The notes beneath the pieces were generated by a model. It was given only the letters and a program-made list of their open reading frames with translations, had not been told where the DNA came from and ran no database searches. From NCBI GenBank assembly GCA_022661535.1, contig JAKULF010000009.1:2046001-2110000 (forward strand): a DNA stretch of 64,000 bases. The letters run 5' to 3'. A program made the translations under genes and the position numbers. The DNA comes from Eutypa lata (Eukaryota; Ascomycota; Sordariomycetes; Xylariales; Diatrypaceae). Positions 44,380 through 55,399 of this stretch are shown here, one piece after another (the first letter of the stretch is position 1; the number at the start of each line of letters is the position of its first letter).

Positions 44380-45365
44380 GTTTAGTCGCTGATGCGGCTA
44401 TTATTGGGACGGCTATCTTGGATTCCTTGAAGAGATATTGGTAAATTCTGCGTATGAAAGTGAATACGTTAGGGACATAAACAGTGCCCTTTCCTCGGAA
44501 ATTGCGGTCCGTCAAAGTTGGTAGTGTCTTGCATTATCACACAAAAATAAGACCATTAATATTCAACGTTTGTTTGTTATAATTTTAGATACTATTGTGG
44601 TACATGGGAGAGGTCCCGCCTTATCTGTAACCCTGACATCCAATGTTTAGACACACACCCCATCCTCTTTACCCCGCTAGGGAACTGTGTAGCTCCCGGA
44701 GGCAGGGTGGGGTACAGCCTCTGACCCGCCGCAGTCTTCCTTGTCACTGCAGCTAACTTTATTACAAGAGGCGGAACGGCATGAGGCTCCCCCCACCTTC
44801 TCACAACTCAGCTGAGCACTCGTTTCCCTCCCTTGGTTTGCATTCCCCTCAGAGATGGCTGGTTATCCAGTCCCCATGTACCCCATGTGATATGGATATG
44901 GCGCCTTGTCTCAATAATAGTTACCTGGTTACATACTGGTCAACACCAGCTGTTGCCACTGATATCCCGTGATGACTGAACTTCAAATTGCCGTAGGTTG
45001 AGAAGGTATTTAACTTTTAATGTTCTTGTAACAACAAATCGCATTAATTAGCTTTACCACCTGATGGCTCTATTCTCATCTCGTACCGAAGTCATGGTGC
45101 ATTGCGACAAATAAGCTTTACGGTGGCATTCATCGAGTCACTTTGTGCATTTGCTTAGTTGCGCTGGCCGTAGGCCTTTATAGTTGCCGACTCGTCTTTG
45201 TTGAATCATTTGCCGTTCTATTTCCTGGCAGACACAATCATGGCAACATGTACTCTGTATGTTGACCTTTATAAGGTGGGATGTGCGTGAACTATTTGCA
45301 TTAGGTGTAGTTATGTTTGAAGCCCGTCCTTTCGTCCATATTGTGTCAATAGCTAGGCTCCTACC
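44380..45365. other. Intergenic, no gene seen
   Basis: About 1 kb upstream of the exporter and downstream of the UbiA-type gene. Short frames are without features. Confidence 0.5.
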
Positions 45366-46316
45366 CTAGTTCAAGTTGCTCAGAAGCGGCAGAGGATATA
45401 AACTCGCGTGCCAGAGGCACCATAGCCTCCACGTACGTCGGTCCTCCAGGGGAGAACGTTTTGTCAACACCCTCAAGGCTACTAAGAGCCCTAGGACAGT
45501 TGGAAGAGGATACAATCCATAGCTTAGCCTCCAAAAGGAAGCACAGGCATATGACCAGAAAGGCACTGAGACAGCTATGGCGAAGCGGGCTGTGCGGTCC
45601 CCAAAGACAAGAGGGACAGTCTTTCGACCACGTATATGATCACCCTCCTGATCCTTAAGATCCTGAATGTGCATGGTAGTCAAAATCACCGCACTGACCA
45701 TGCTTATCCACACGTATCCATGTTGACTAACTGCGCTCTCGGAGCCAACTGCGAGTCGAAGAGAGGTTACGTTGGCAAGACCGTAGGAAGCGGCAATGAT
45801 AGCATCCCGGAAAACCTCGTCACCTCCTTTGAGGTCATTATAATACCAGCTGAGAAACTGAACAAGGAGTCCTTGCTTCGAGATGCCCAGCAGGTAGTAA
45901 AAACCTAGCACAAAGGGCGCGGTGAGCAGCATCACCTTCCGCGTTTGCTCCGGCGTGACCTGCCCTGAGGGTATCGGCCTCCAGGGCTTGTTGATGCGGT
46001 CTTCCTCGACGGACTCTAGTGATCGCTGGTTGGAAAGATCGAACATTAGGAGACTGATGAAGTTAAACACGAGCACCAGGGGTGAACGTTGGAGTACGTC
46101 GATAGCCAGAGGTGGAGGACCATGAATCAGTGACGAGGCAGCAAGAGCCCCTATGATGCCAAAGAGCGTATTCGGAATAGCGAATGTAAAGAAATCGCTT
46201 TCGATGAAACCCCAGGTGACTTGGCAAATGAAAGCTAGAGATTTAAAAAGTGCATGGACAGTAAACTGACTAGCCCACGAAAATGACAAGAGCTCAACCT
46301 TGGCTGACTTCGACAT
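45366..46316 (-). CDS. UbiA-superfamily integral membrane protein (candidate membrane-bound terpene cyclase or prenyltransferase)
   Basis: A single exon of 316 residues with about seven to nine hydrophobic segments. The UbiA superfamily binds Mg-prenyl diphosphates between membrane helices. The first acidic loop is seen at residues 93-118 as MFDLSNQRSLESVEEDR followed by NKPWRPIPSG. The second is at 219-232, IQDLKDQEGD then GRKTVP. Both loops correspond to the metal-binding regions of the family, but the first departs from the plain NDxxDxxxD of aromatic prenyltransferases. The SVEEDRINKPWRPIPSG form is the kind found in fungal UbiA-type proteins such as the bergamotene cyclase of the fumagillin pathway, so a cyclase is plausible. 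No aromatic acceptor enzyme (PKS or similar) is nearby. It is probably located in the ER membrane, next to the P450. Confidence 0.85.
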   Translation of the reverse strand: MSKSAKVELLSFSWASQFTVHALFKSLAFICQVTWGFIESDFFTFAIPNTLFGIIGALAASSLIHGPPPLAIDVLQRSPLVLVFNFISLLMFDLSNQRSLESVEEDRINKPWRPIPSGQVTPEQTRKVMLLTAPFVLGFYYLLGISKQGLLVQFLSWYYNDLKGGDEVFRDAIIAASYGLANVTSLRLAVGSESAVSQHGYVWISMVSAVILTTMHIQDLKDQEGDHIRGRKTVPLVFGDRTARFAIAVSVPFWSYACASFWRLSYGLYPLPTVLGLLVALRVLTKRSPLEDRRTWRLWCLWHASLYPLPLLSNLN

Positions 46317-47452
46317 TTTTGGAGGTTTACTACCAAATATATGTCCTTAACTCAAATTCTCCTAGTAAATGTAAAATATATCATAAAGCCCGCAAACGTT
46401 CGTGATAGCTCCTGGATTGGCTTTCTTGAAATATAGAGACGGTTTGAGACGCCGGAGCTGAACAGGCTATCTGATCCAACTGGGTGATCCAACTGGGATA
46501 GCCGGGGCAACATGGGTTTGTTAGCAGATAGCATCAAGTCCACTGGTGAGCAAGGTACATTATCATCTCTAATGTACATACATACATATGTATGTAGGTA
46601 CCAAGTTAGCCAAGAAATCACAAAGTCCATGATCAGGCTGTGAATGCCCTCCATCTCAGGACTTAACATTCCAACTTCATGGTCATTCACCTTCTAGCAT
46701 TGCGCCACCCCCATGCAACGCTATCTTAGTTACTACTAACCTACCTCGGTTTGATAGCATAGTTAACGCTCGTATCTGACCACGTCTAGTAAGCAGCCTG
46801 TTGTCGCCTCAAGAGGAACCAGTCCTGAGTACTGTGTAGCATTCAGGTACTTACATATGTATGGAATGCACCTTTTGGCTAGAGCTAGGCTACTGCCCCA
46901 CACTCCCACCCCCACCGCCCGGCAGATAACCGTTACATGTGAGACAGTGGGGACCGATGCAGAGTTCCCAACTGCATTAATTGCGGCGGTTAACTACAGG
47001 CTACTAGGTTACATTAAGGGGCATCTCAAGGTGACACTTGGCATGCGGCGCATACTACTCCAAATACTATGTCGGGCTGTATATTCGCGCAGCCTGCTTC
47101 TATGTTTGCTGTGATAAAGCTCTTGTAACATGGGTAGCCATGGTCACTTGGATGTTGGTTTTTTGGACAAATGCACACAGCAGTTGTTGGAGCGAAACAT
47201 AACCAATATGGTGTGAGCCAACAAAATATCAACCGCCTTTTTTAGCAAGTTCGTTCACAACCGTAGTTGAATGTATAGTAAACATGACTGTCCTTAAGGA
47301 GTTTGCGGTCTGCTCATTTCTGAGGACATTGCTGGTCCCTTCCACCAACCCACTTTCGAGTCACAATCTTGTTCTGCTTTATCAATTTTTGCTAGCTAGC
47401 TTCTCAGTGTGTATACGGGGCACCATTAATTGAAACTCAAATTCTTAGCATC
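46317..47452. promoter_or_regulatory. Divergent intergenic region, UbiA-type gene / PTH11-like gene
   Basis: About 1.1 kb. A near-perfect tandem copy of GATCCAACTGGG lies at about 46473-46498. Otherwise nothing is recognised. Confidence 0.4.
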
Positions 47453-48772
47453 ATGTCGGTCAGTGGGCAGGGCCAGTCTCTCCTTGGATGGGTTATATCG
47501 TTTATCGTTATCTGCACGACAACAGTTTGTCTTCGCTTTTGGTCTGCCGTCATTCAGAAAAGGAGCGTTTATGCTGACGATGTCTTGGTGTTGATTTCTT
47601 ATGTCAGTAGCTGGTTTCGATGACTTAATTCACTTAGGAGGCTGACGTCCTTATTCTCAGGTTTCGATGTTGGCAATGGCTGCTGTGTCGATATGGGGCA
47701 TTGCCAATGGCCTTGGTACATCAAGCCTGGAGATGAATCCTGACCAGCTGAAGGTTCAAGCTCAGGTAGGTCGGCACAGAACGACTGTCTTTCTTCTTAC
47801 TGACATGATGAACGTGGGTAGATTGTTGTGGCTGCTTCAGTCGCATGGCTGATGTCTACCGTCGTGATCAAGCTCGCAATGCTCAGCCTTTACGTCCGCA
47901 TATTCGCGACCCAAATCTTCAAACGCTGGGCAAAGGGGTTAATGATCATGTGTGTCTGTTACTGCATTACTTTCCAAGTAGTCTTTATCACCAACTGCCA
48001 CCCTGTGTCCCAACAATGGAATCCAGTGCCATGGGGCTCCTGCAGGGACCTAAGTCATTCGGAGCTGGCCTCAAATGCAATAAACGCGGTGCTTGATATC
48101 AGTGTTGTCATTTCACCCATGCCATTGCTTTGGAAATTGGAGATGCCATTGCGCAACAAAGTGGCCGTTACGGTCATGTTTGGTTTAGGTTTCGCGTAAG
48201 TCATCTCTTCATAGAATGATATTTTACACTATTTCTGCTCAAGTAACATATCCATCGCCGTACTAGCAATGGAAAAGCTAACGTGGGAGGACCCCAGAAC
48301 CATCGGAATCATGTGCTACCGAATCTATGCCACTGTTCGCGGAAACCCAGACCCAATGCTGGCTCTCGCGGAGGTTGGCCTCCTAAGCAACCTGGAAATA
48401 TGGTTCGGCATCATTGTCGCCTGTATGCCAACCATGGCTCCAGTCTTTGTGACATATATTAAACCAGCCTTGTCCAAAATATCTGACAGACTGCGGCCTG
48501 GTAGTTCAGAGCAGTTATCAGATGGGAAGCCACGGGCGGATCTCGAAACAATTGGGGGGTCAGGAAATGCGAAATCTAAACGGAAGTATCGCAATAACTA
48601 TACCGAACTTTCCGAGAATTATGTTCCAGAGGGTGGGCATTCCGGTGACTTACCTCTTGTCAGACCAGGAGGTGCTCAGCTTCGTACAGGTTGTGCACAT
48701 AATGACAGGTCCCCACCGCCAAGTACTGAAGGTGTTCATGTCCAGCGGGATTTCCATACTGTTATATCTTAG
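47453..48772 (+). CDS. PTH11-like / fungal rhodopsin-domain integral membrane protein
   Basis: Four exons (47453-47602, 47661-47765, 47822-48195, 48244-48772) give 385 residues. The order of hydrophobic segments fits the seven-helix fungal rhodopsin domain. After TM1 comes RFWSAVIQKRSVYADDVLVLIS, matching the family's (R)xxxR-x8-ADD motif. Later there are KLAMLSLYVRIF, the extracellular HPVSQQWNP...GSC segment with its conserved Cys and Trp, NAVLDISVVISPMPLLWKL, and SNLEIWFGIIVACMPTMAPVF. The last 110 residues are a soluble Ser/Lys-rich tail. No CFEM domain precedes it. The family includes PTH11-type receptors, but most members are uncharacterised. Genes of this family often sit in secondary-metabolite loci, and its role here is unknown. 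Confidence 0.85.
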
Positions 48773-49425
48773 GCCTCTAGAACAAGATACAGTCGGATCA
48801 ATGGCCTTCAGCTAAATACCAGCTTGGTTTAACTGTGGGTGACTTAGATACTATGACTGGAATCCCTTCGTTTATCCAGCCTTCTCATGTATCCAAATAA
48901 AATTAGATAGTGAGAGATGCAACTACCCTTACAACGAGCCGCTACCTCTAAGTGCTTTGCGAATTATATTTTCAACAGGCTGTGTGCGGTTCTTAATTTC
49001 TATTTTACAATACAAATTTCTTAGAAAAGCCTTAAATTACCTCGAGTCAGCTTACAGACTTTTGCGTGCCTAATCTGTTTTGGTGTTATAGATTTAGTTC
49101 AGATATAAAAACCTGGCTTTCATCCGCTAGGGAACTTGTTTCCAACGTGAACCAGTCGTAACTAAGAAGGCTAAGCAGTCTGGTTCTAAAAATATCATAT
49201 CTTGGTATAACACATGTTTATACAGTTCAATTTATGACTGGGCCGCACATAGGGCTGCTAGGCACCTCCTGATCAGACGTTTTGGGCTATTTAAGCATTA
49301 CCCTCCTCTCTATTTACCCAAACTCCTTTTTAAGTATGCACCAACTTTGCCACACCTATAGAAACACGTTGCTTGTCCCGACCCTTTTTTTTTTTCCATC
49401 GCGCTTATCTATCCTGATAAACATC
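48773..49425. promoter_or_regulatory. Intergenic, promoter of the P450 gene
   Basis: AT-rich. A pyrimidine-rich tract with a T14 run at about 49385-49395 lies just before the P450 start. Confidence 0.45.
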
Positions 49426-51347
49426 ATGTTTCTTGATCAAATTCTTCAGTTTGGAAATGTTACTTCACTGCCCAGTCTTTTATCAGGATTCGTTATCCAC
49501 CATTGTCTATTCATCCACGGTGAATGGCACGTGTACTCCCCTAACATCGTATCATGGTACGGCTCGATGTTCTGTGCTTTGGCTGTTGCTCGTATGTGTA
49601 TTTACGACAAGCTTAGAAGTACAGTATTTGACCATCTCGAATCCGCTATTGCTACTCATTTCTTGGGCTTGGCAACAAGCGTCATTTTGTATCGCACTTT
49701 TTTTCACCGCTTGAACAAAGCAAACTTCCCAGGACCTTGGTGGGCCCGTTTTACGAAGTTAGGACATGTATGGGGTTGCAGGACCTCTAAAAACCATATC
49801 TATCTTCATGGACTTCAGGCAAAATACGGAGATGTTGTAAGAACAGGTAGGTACTGTAGTGAACCTGGCTTTGAGGAACAATAGCGTGTTAACAATAGAA
49901 TCAGGTCCGGCCGAGGTCACGGTCTTCCTTCCAGAGGCTCTAGCAGCTGTGGGTAGTCGTCAATCAGACTGCATTAAATCTGAGTTCTACGATTTGTTAT
50001 ATCCAGAGCGGGCACTCTTTGCGGCTCGCGATAAGGATACTCACGCGAAACGCCGGCGGGATTGGCAGTACGGATTTTCGCCTCAAGGTTAGTCCCCCCC
50101 AAAGATCTTGTGGGCCTAGAATTTGACATTATATAGCTATTGCACACTACGAGACCAAGGTCTTCAGGTATATTGACGAGCTGGACCGACAGCTCCAGAC
50201 AAAGGCAATGCTTGGCGCTGTTGTAAATGCAACTGAGTTCTTTCTCTGGTTTACATTTGACATCATGGGTGAATTTACTTTCAGCAAGTCGTTTAGTATG
50301 CTTGAAAATCAACGATGGAATGAGGTCATCCTCAAGATGAAGCGTGCCCGTGAGCTTTTAGGCCCACTAACGCCAACACCTTGGCTTCTACATCTTGGTA
50401 TCAAGCTTCTTCCACGCATCTGGTGGGTCAAAGACTGGTATGACTCGGTTGATTGGTGTCAACAGCAGATGCAAGAAAGACTGTCACGTAAACTTCAGTC
50501 CAATATACCAGATCTCACGTCATATCTCATGGAGAAAACCCCTGGAGCCGAACACAGCCCATGGCTACGGGGAGATAGCCTACTCGCTATCTTGGCAGGA
50601 AGGTGAGTTGATATAATTGGCTTTCGTGAACTGACTAACAGAAATTTAGCGAGCCCACTGCTCAGGCTCTAGTAGCAATATTCCACGAGCTCGCCATGCA
50701 CCCCAGTCATATCTATAAGATTCGTTCCGAACTACAAGACGTGTCTATCACAGACAACAAAGATTTAGCGGAGTTGCCGCATCTTAATGCCGTAATAAAC
50801 GAGGCTATGCGACTACACCCGTCTCTTATTACAGGCGGGACTCGCAAGACCACTGATAGTGGTGTTACGATCAACAATATATTTATTCCACCTCACACAA
50901 CTGTTGTAACGCCACTTTACACCATCTCAAAGCGTAAGTTACCCCACTTGTTCACATATGTCAAATAACATGTCACTAATGGGTGTCGACACTAGGGGAA
51001 GACTGTTTTGTGAAAGGCACGGAATTCATTCCTGAACGATGGACGTCACTCCCCCAATTGGTGCGGAACGCTGCAGCCCATGTTCCATTCAGCATCGGTA
51101 TACCTTTACGTCCAGCCACCATCGCCATATGCCTAGCGCTAACATGTGTACAGGGAGATACAACTGTATTGGTCAGCACTTGGCAATGCGGATCATGAGA
51201 TACACCCTTGCAAGGGTGATTGAAAAATATGATTTCCACTTGGCGCCCGGCGAAGATGGTCACGACATGGAGGCTGACAAGGTTGACCTGTTTACATCCT
51301 TTCCCGGAAAAGTGCCGCTCTGCTTCCAATTGATTAAGCGCGGTTAA
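49426..51347 (+). CDS. Cytochrome P450 monooxygenase
   Basis: Six exons (49426-49846, 49905-50087, 50137-50602, 50650-50933, 50996-51097, 51154-51347) give 549 residues, all in phase. An N-terminal part with about three hydrophobic segments is followed by the FPGPWW hinge and the catalytic domain. The helix-I segment spans intron 3 (AGSEPTAQ), with Glu-Pro in place of the usual Asp/Glu-Thr before Thr. The K-helix ExxR is EAMR at 408-411, the PERF-type motif is FIPERW, and the haem loop FSIGRYNCIG has the ligand Cys490. It should be an ER enzyme that uses a cytochrome P450 reductase. The start at 49426 is chosen because it begins the first hydrophobic helix. As neighbour of the UbiA-type gene it probably oxidises the pathway's first product; this is inferred from position only. 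Confidence 0.92.
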
Positions 51348-52289
51348 TTGTGACAGGCAAAGAGGGGTTATAAAAATGCTAGGATCTATTTAGCGCAGTT
51401 AGGTTGCACATGTCCTTTTTTAGTGCGGTATGTCACCTGGGTTGGAATTGTCCTTGGTTGCTGCGCGTTGGTGTTGTTGTGTTGTTATACCTTGGCTTCT
51501 ACGGATATCAAGTTGGTAGTAATTAGTTGGCGCTAGCTATTGATACAACCAATCGAATGGTCTTGCTAAAAGTAGTACTATCAGAGTATCTCTGTTCATC
51601 AAGCTACTGTGATCGATAGGTAGCATCGCTTAGATAAATTTCGGCCTCGGTCTATTCACGAGGCTGTCTTCAGCGGCTAGAGGAAAAAGGCAACTGATAG
51701 GTAAGTACTTACCTATGTGTGTTGCTTTTCTATCCAACGCATTGACCCACATTAAAGATAACAGAGCACTTGCATATAACACCGGAAGAGGCTTCCTAAA
51801 GGAGGATACTTAGAAGTTGAACATCGGTTTACCAATTCTACTGATTGGCTAGGCTTGGAAGGCATCATGCGTTTGTTTGATTGAATGTGTAGGAAGTATG
51901 CATAGTTCTAGACACAACATCAAAGTAATAACACTTAAGAATTCACCAACTAGTGGATGTTACTGCCGTAACACACCCCAGGAGTACCATGAGAAAGACC
52001 TCCGGATAGGTAGATGGATCCCCTGCATTGTAACGCAATTCAAACCCCAGCCAGTGCGGGTCGGAAGTAGGCTTGGCGTTTGCTCATACGACTTCGCTTG
52101 CAACGCAGTTAGCATCAAGAGCCTTGCAACTTTACTGTAAGTTCAATCTATTGTTTAAGGCTCTCCAGGTATCAAGACCGGCTGCCATTTACCTTCATAT
52201 CTCGCGTACTCAAGTAGATCAGAACGCACTAGCTTTCTCTTACCCCAAGCAGCAAATCGGAATCCATTGGAAGCAATTAGTACATCAAG
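51348..52289. other. Intergenic, no gene seen
   Basis: About 940 bp between the P450 and GMC genes on the same strand. No coding frame is convincing. Confidence 0.5.
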
Positions 52290-54119
52290 ATGACTTCTGA
52301 CACTTATGATATCGTTATCATTGGGGGTGGCACTGCGGGCCTTGTGCTTGCTACACGTTTGTCAGAAGACGCAAAACTCCAAGTAGTTGTCATCGAATGT
52401 GGTGAAAACCGCAAAGATGACCCTCAAATCCTCACCCCTGGCTTGTGGCCATTGTTGTCCAACTCACCCTTTGACTGGGCCTTTCGTACCGTTCCCCAGG
52501 TATGTATTAACACCAACACAAATTCGTTTATTATATCTGTGTAATGGCAATGGACTGACAGATACCAGAAAGAACTCGGCAACAAGGAACTTCAATTCCC
52601 TCAAGGTCGTATCCTTGGTGGTTCTAGTGCCATCAACAGCTTTCTGTTCACGCCGACATCCAAAGAGAGTATCGATGCATGGGCCAAATTTGGGAACAAA
52701 GGCTGGGGCTTTGAAAGGTTCAATGAGGCCCTGAAGAAGGCCTATACATTCCATAAGTCGTCTGGGACAACCGTGGGCAATGGACCAATTCAGCTTGCTG
52801 TCCATAAATCAGAGCCAGAGAACACGTGGTCTAAGGCCTGGATCGACAGTCTTGATACCCTTGGATTCCCTTATTCTGATCCGTTCTCCGGCACAGTGTG
52901 CGGCCCATTTGATAATCCTGAATCTGTCGACCCAAAGAAGAAGCAGAGGTCCTTTTCTGCTAACGCATATCTCGAGCCTGCTTTAGACAGGACGAACCTT
53001 ACGGTCCTTACAAGTTCCATAGCAACTCGAATCTTGCTTAAAAAAACAGGTTCTGAAAACGCCACAGCCGAAGGTGTCCAGATCACCACTAGTGATGGAC
53101 TTTCTCGGGTTATTACAGCCCGTAAGGAGGTTATTCTAGCTGCTGGTGCTATAAATTCCCCAAGGCTTCTCGAGCTCTCCGGAATTGGCGATGCCAACCG
53201 TCTCCAACAACTTGGTATTGAGGTAATGGTGGAGAACCCCCACGTTGGAGAGAACTTGCAGAATCATGTTTATACTGGCGTGGTCTTTGATGTTCGTGAC
53301 GACGAGAAAACACTTGATCCCTATTTCCGACAGGAGCCTGACGCAGGAAAAGCGGCCGCGGAGGCTTATGCCCATGGAACAGGTCCATTAGGAAGCAGCA
53401 GCATTGTCGCATCAGCCCAACTTCCATTTCCCGGGATCCAGACAGATGAGGGGAAACAGGACTTAAACCAGCTCTTGCAAAGCCTGGATATTGGCGACGA
53501 CTTACAGCAGTCTCCTCGAACTCCGGCCTCCTTTGCCGCTGCGAATGCATCGGTTGTTCGCTCGATCCTTTCGTCACCAACAGAAGCATCGGCAAACTAC
53601 GTCTTTGGTCCCTCTGCTTTGGACGGCTCTCCCGGAAACCATATTACTGTAGCCGTAATGCTGTCTCATCCCCTATCACATGGCTCCGTCCACATTACCA
53701 GCGCCTCCCCCGAGTATCTAAGTGGCAACGGAGGGCTGGAAATCGACCCGCGTTATCTGTCGCACCCTCTCGATCTGGAAGTACTGGCACGCCATGTCCA
53801 GTTTACAGAGCGAGCAATTGGGCGGGCTGAGCCGCTGGCATGCCGTCTCAAGCCACGGACTGAATTATTCGAGGACCTAGAGCGGGCCAAACAATATGTT
53901 CGACTTACTGCACAAGGATCTCACCACTATACGGGCACGTGCGCCATGATGTCCCGAGATATAGGAGGCGTCGTTGATGATGAATTACGTGTCTACGGTT
54001 GCTCGAACCTACGCGTTTGTGACGCGAGTATTATACCAATTTCACCGCGAGCCAATACGCAGGCGGTGGTGTACGGGATTTCGGAGATGGGTGCTAATAT
54101 TGTTAAGAGTAACATTTAG
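52290..54119 (+). CDS. GMC-family FAD-dependent oxidoreductase
   Basis: Two exons (52290-52499 and 52569-54119) give 586 residues. The acceptor at 52568 is the second AG of GATACCAG; using the first one would break the frame. The FAD-binding start VIIGGGTAGLVLATRL is near residue 10, the GMC signature 1 region reads FPQGRILGGSSAIN (residues 80-93), and signature 2 is in GAINSPRLLELSGIG. The C-terminal active-site part has GSHHYTGTCAM and then RVCDASIIPISPRANTQ. No signal peptide is visible, so unlike aryl-alcohol or glucose oxidases this one is probably intracellular, as found for GMC enzymes in natural-product pathways that oxidise alcohols or desaturate. The substrate is unknown. Confidence 0.92.
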
Positions 54120-55399
54120 CAAGGGCGTTCTCCTGGCAGGAGTTCGGGCACAACATGGATCCAGAGCACTTACAACCCTTAAGTAAGAGCGACGGAACGG
54201 CTATCTTACTACCAGGGCCACTCTTTTAGATTATTTCATAACCACAATCCTTCAAGTCCAGTATATTTTTAACATAGTCTACTCAACGTGGTCCAGTCAT
54301 TTCTGCCTTGTGCTTCTAGGTTTTATAACTTGGTGTCGATACATTGCTCTAGTTGATTAAATCTGCTCCAAGTAGAAGCCCGGCCCGGATAGCATGACAA
54401 GCTGAAGAGCATTGTTCATTTGAACGTATCGTTTCGGATCTATTACCCCTCACCCTTCATGCTAAAGCAAGTCACATTACATTGCATGGAGGCATAGATG
54501 CATTCTCCTCATCCCGCCTCTATAAGCAGCCTCACATAGCACTGCTGTAAGCGAGGCTCTTGTTACATCACTGCAAGCAGGCTAGCGGCACAGACGTGAT
54601 TTCAAGTTAGTTCACCATGCATAGCCCCCTGTCTTATTGTGTGCAACACAAAACGGAAGAACGTGCATGTACCTGACCCACGACTATACCTATCCCTAGG
54701 TGGTAGCCTAATCATACCTCGTGTAATGATTGCACTACTTCCCAACCACATGCGGCGGCTAAATGGAAACCTTAGGAATTAGTTGGTTATTCTCATTGGG
54801 CCAGGCCCACTTACGCTACAAATAATGCCGGGCGGAACATGACGAAGCAAATGATACAGCTTCACACCGAGCTGCAATCCACACCTAGGCGGATGGGGTT
54901 TACAACCAATGGGCTTTGCGAGAACGGGGCATGCGTTGGTGTCTTGTAACATTAGCAGTCGATATTGGAGTCTATACTAATCTGTTGGATGCAAGCGCCG
55001 CGTAATTACATAATGGCAGTTGGTGTGCTAGGCTATCAAGATCGTCCATAACGTCGACACGCCCACGCTGCGTAAGCACATTGCTTGCAAGGTGGTTGTG
55101 ACCAAGGAGACTAAGGGAGCGACTACTATGGTCTAGTGTACTATGGTCTAGTGTCACACTGATATAACGCTCCCACTCAACTTTCTCGTGTCCCGTTTGT
55201 AAAAGTAGTCCTAACCACTTAATTCCCTTCTAAAGATCTACATTTTTACTGTTGGCTATACACCGCGGACCGCCCACTAAGAGCACAGAAGACACCAGAA
55301 ACTGGTAACTCTTCTATTTACCCCCTTTATACACAGGACTCTAGCCATTGAGTTTCGGTAGCCCTTGTTCCTATTGGAAATTTGAAACAAAGCGCGAAC
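54120..55399. other. Intergenic with a short tandem duplication
   Basis: About 1.3 kb. CTATGGTCTAGTGT is repeated twice in a row at about 55125-55154. No gene is recognised. Confidence 0.5.
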
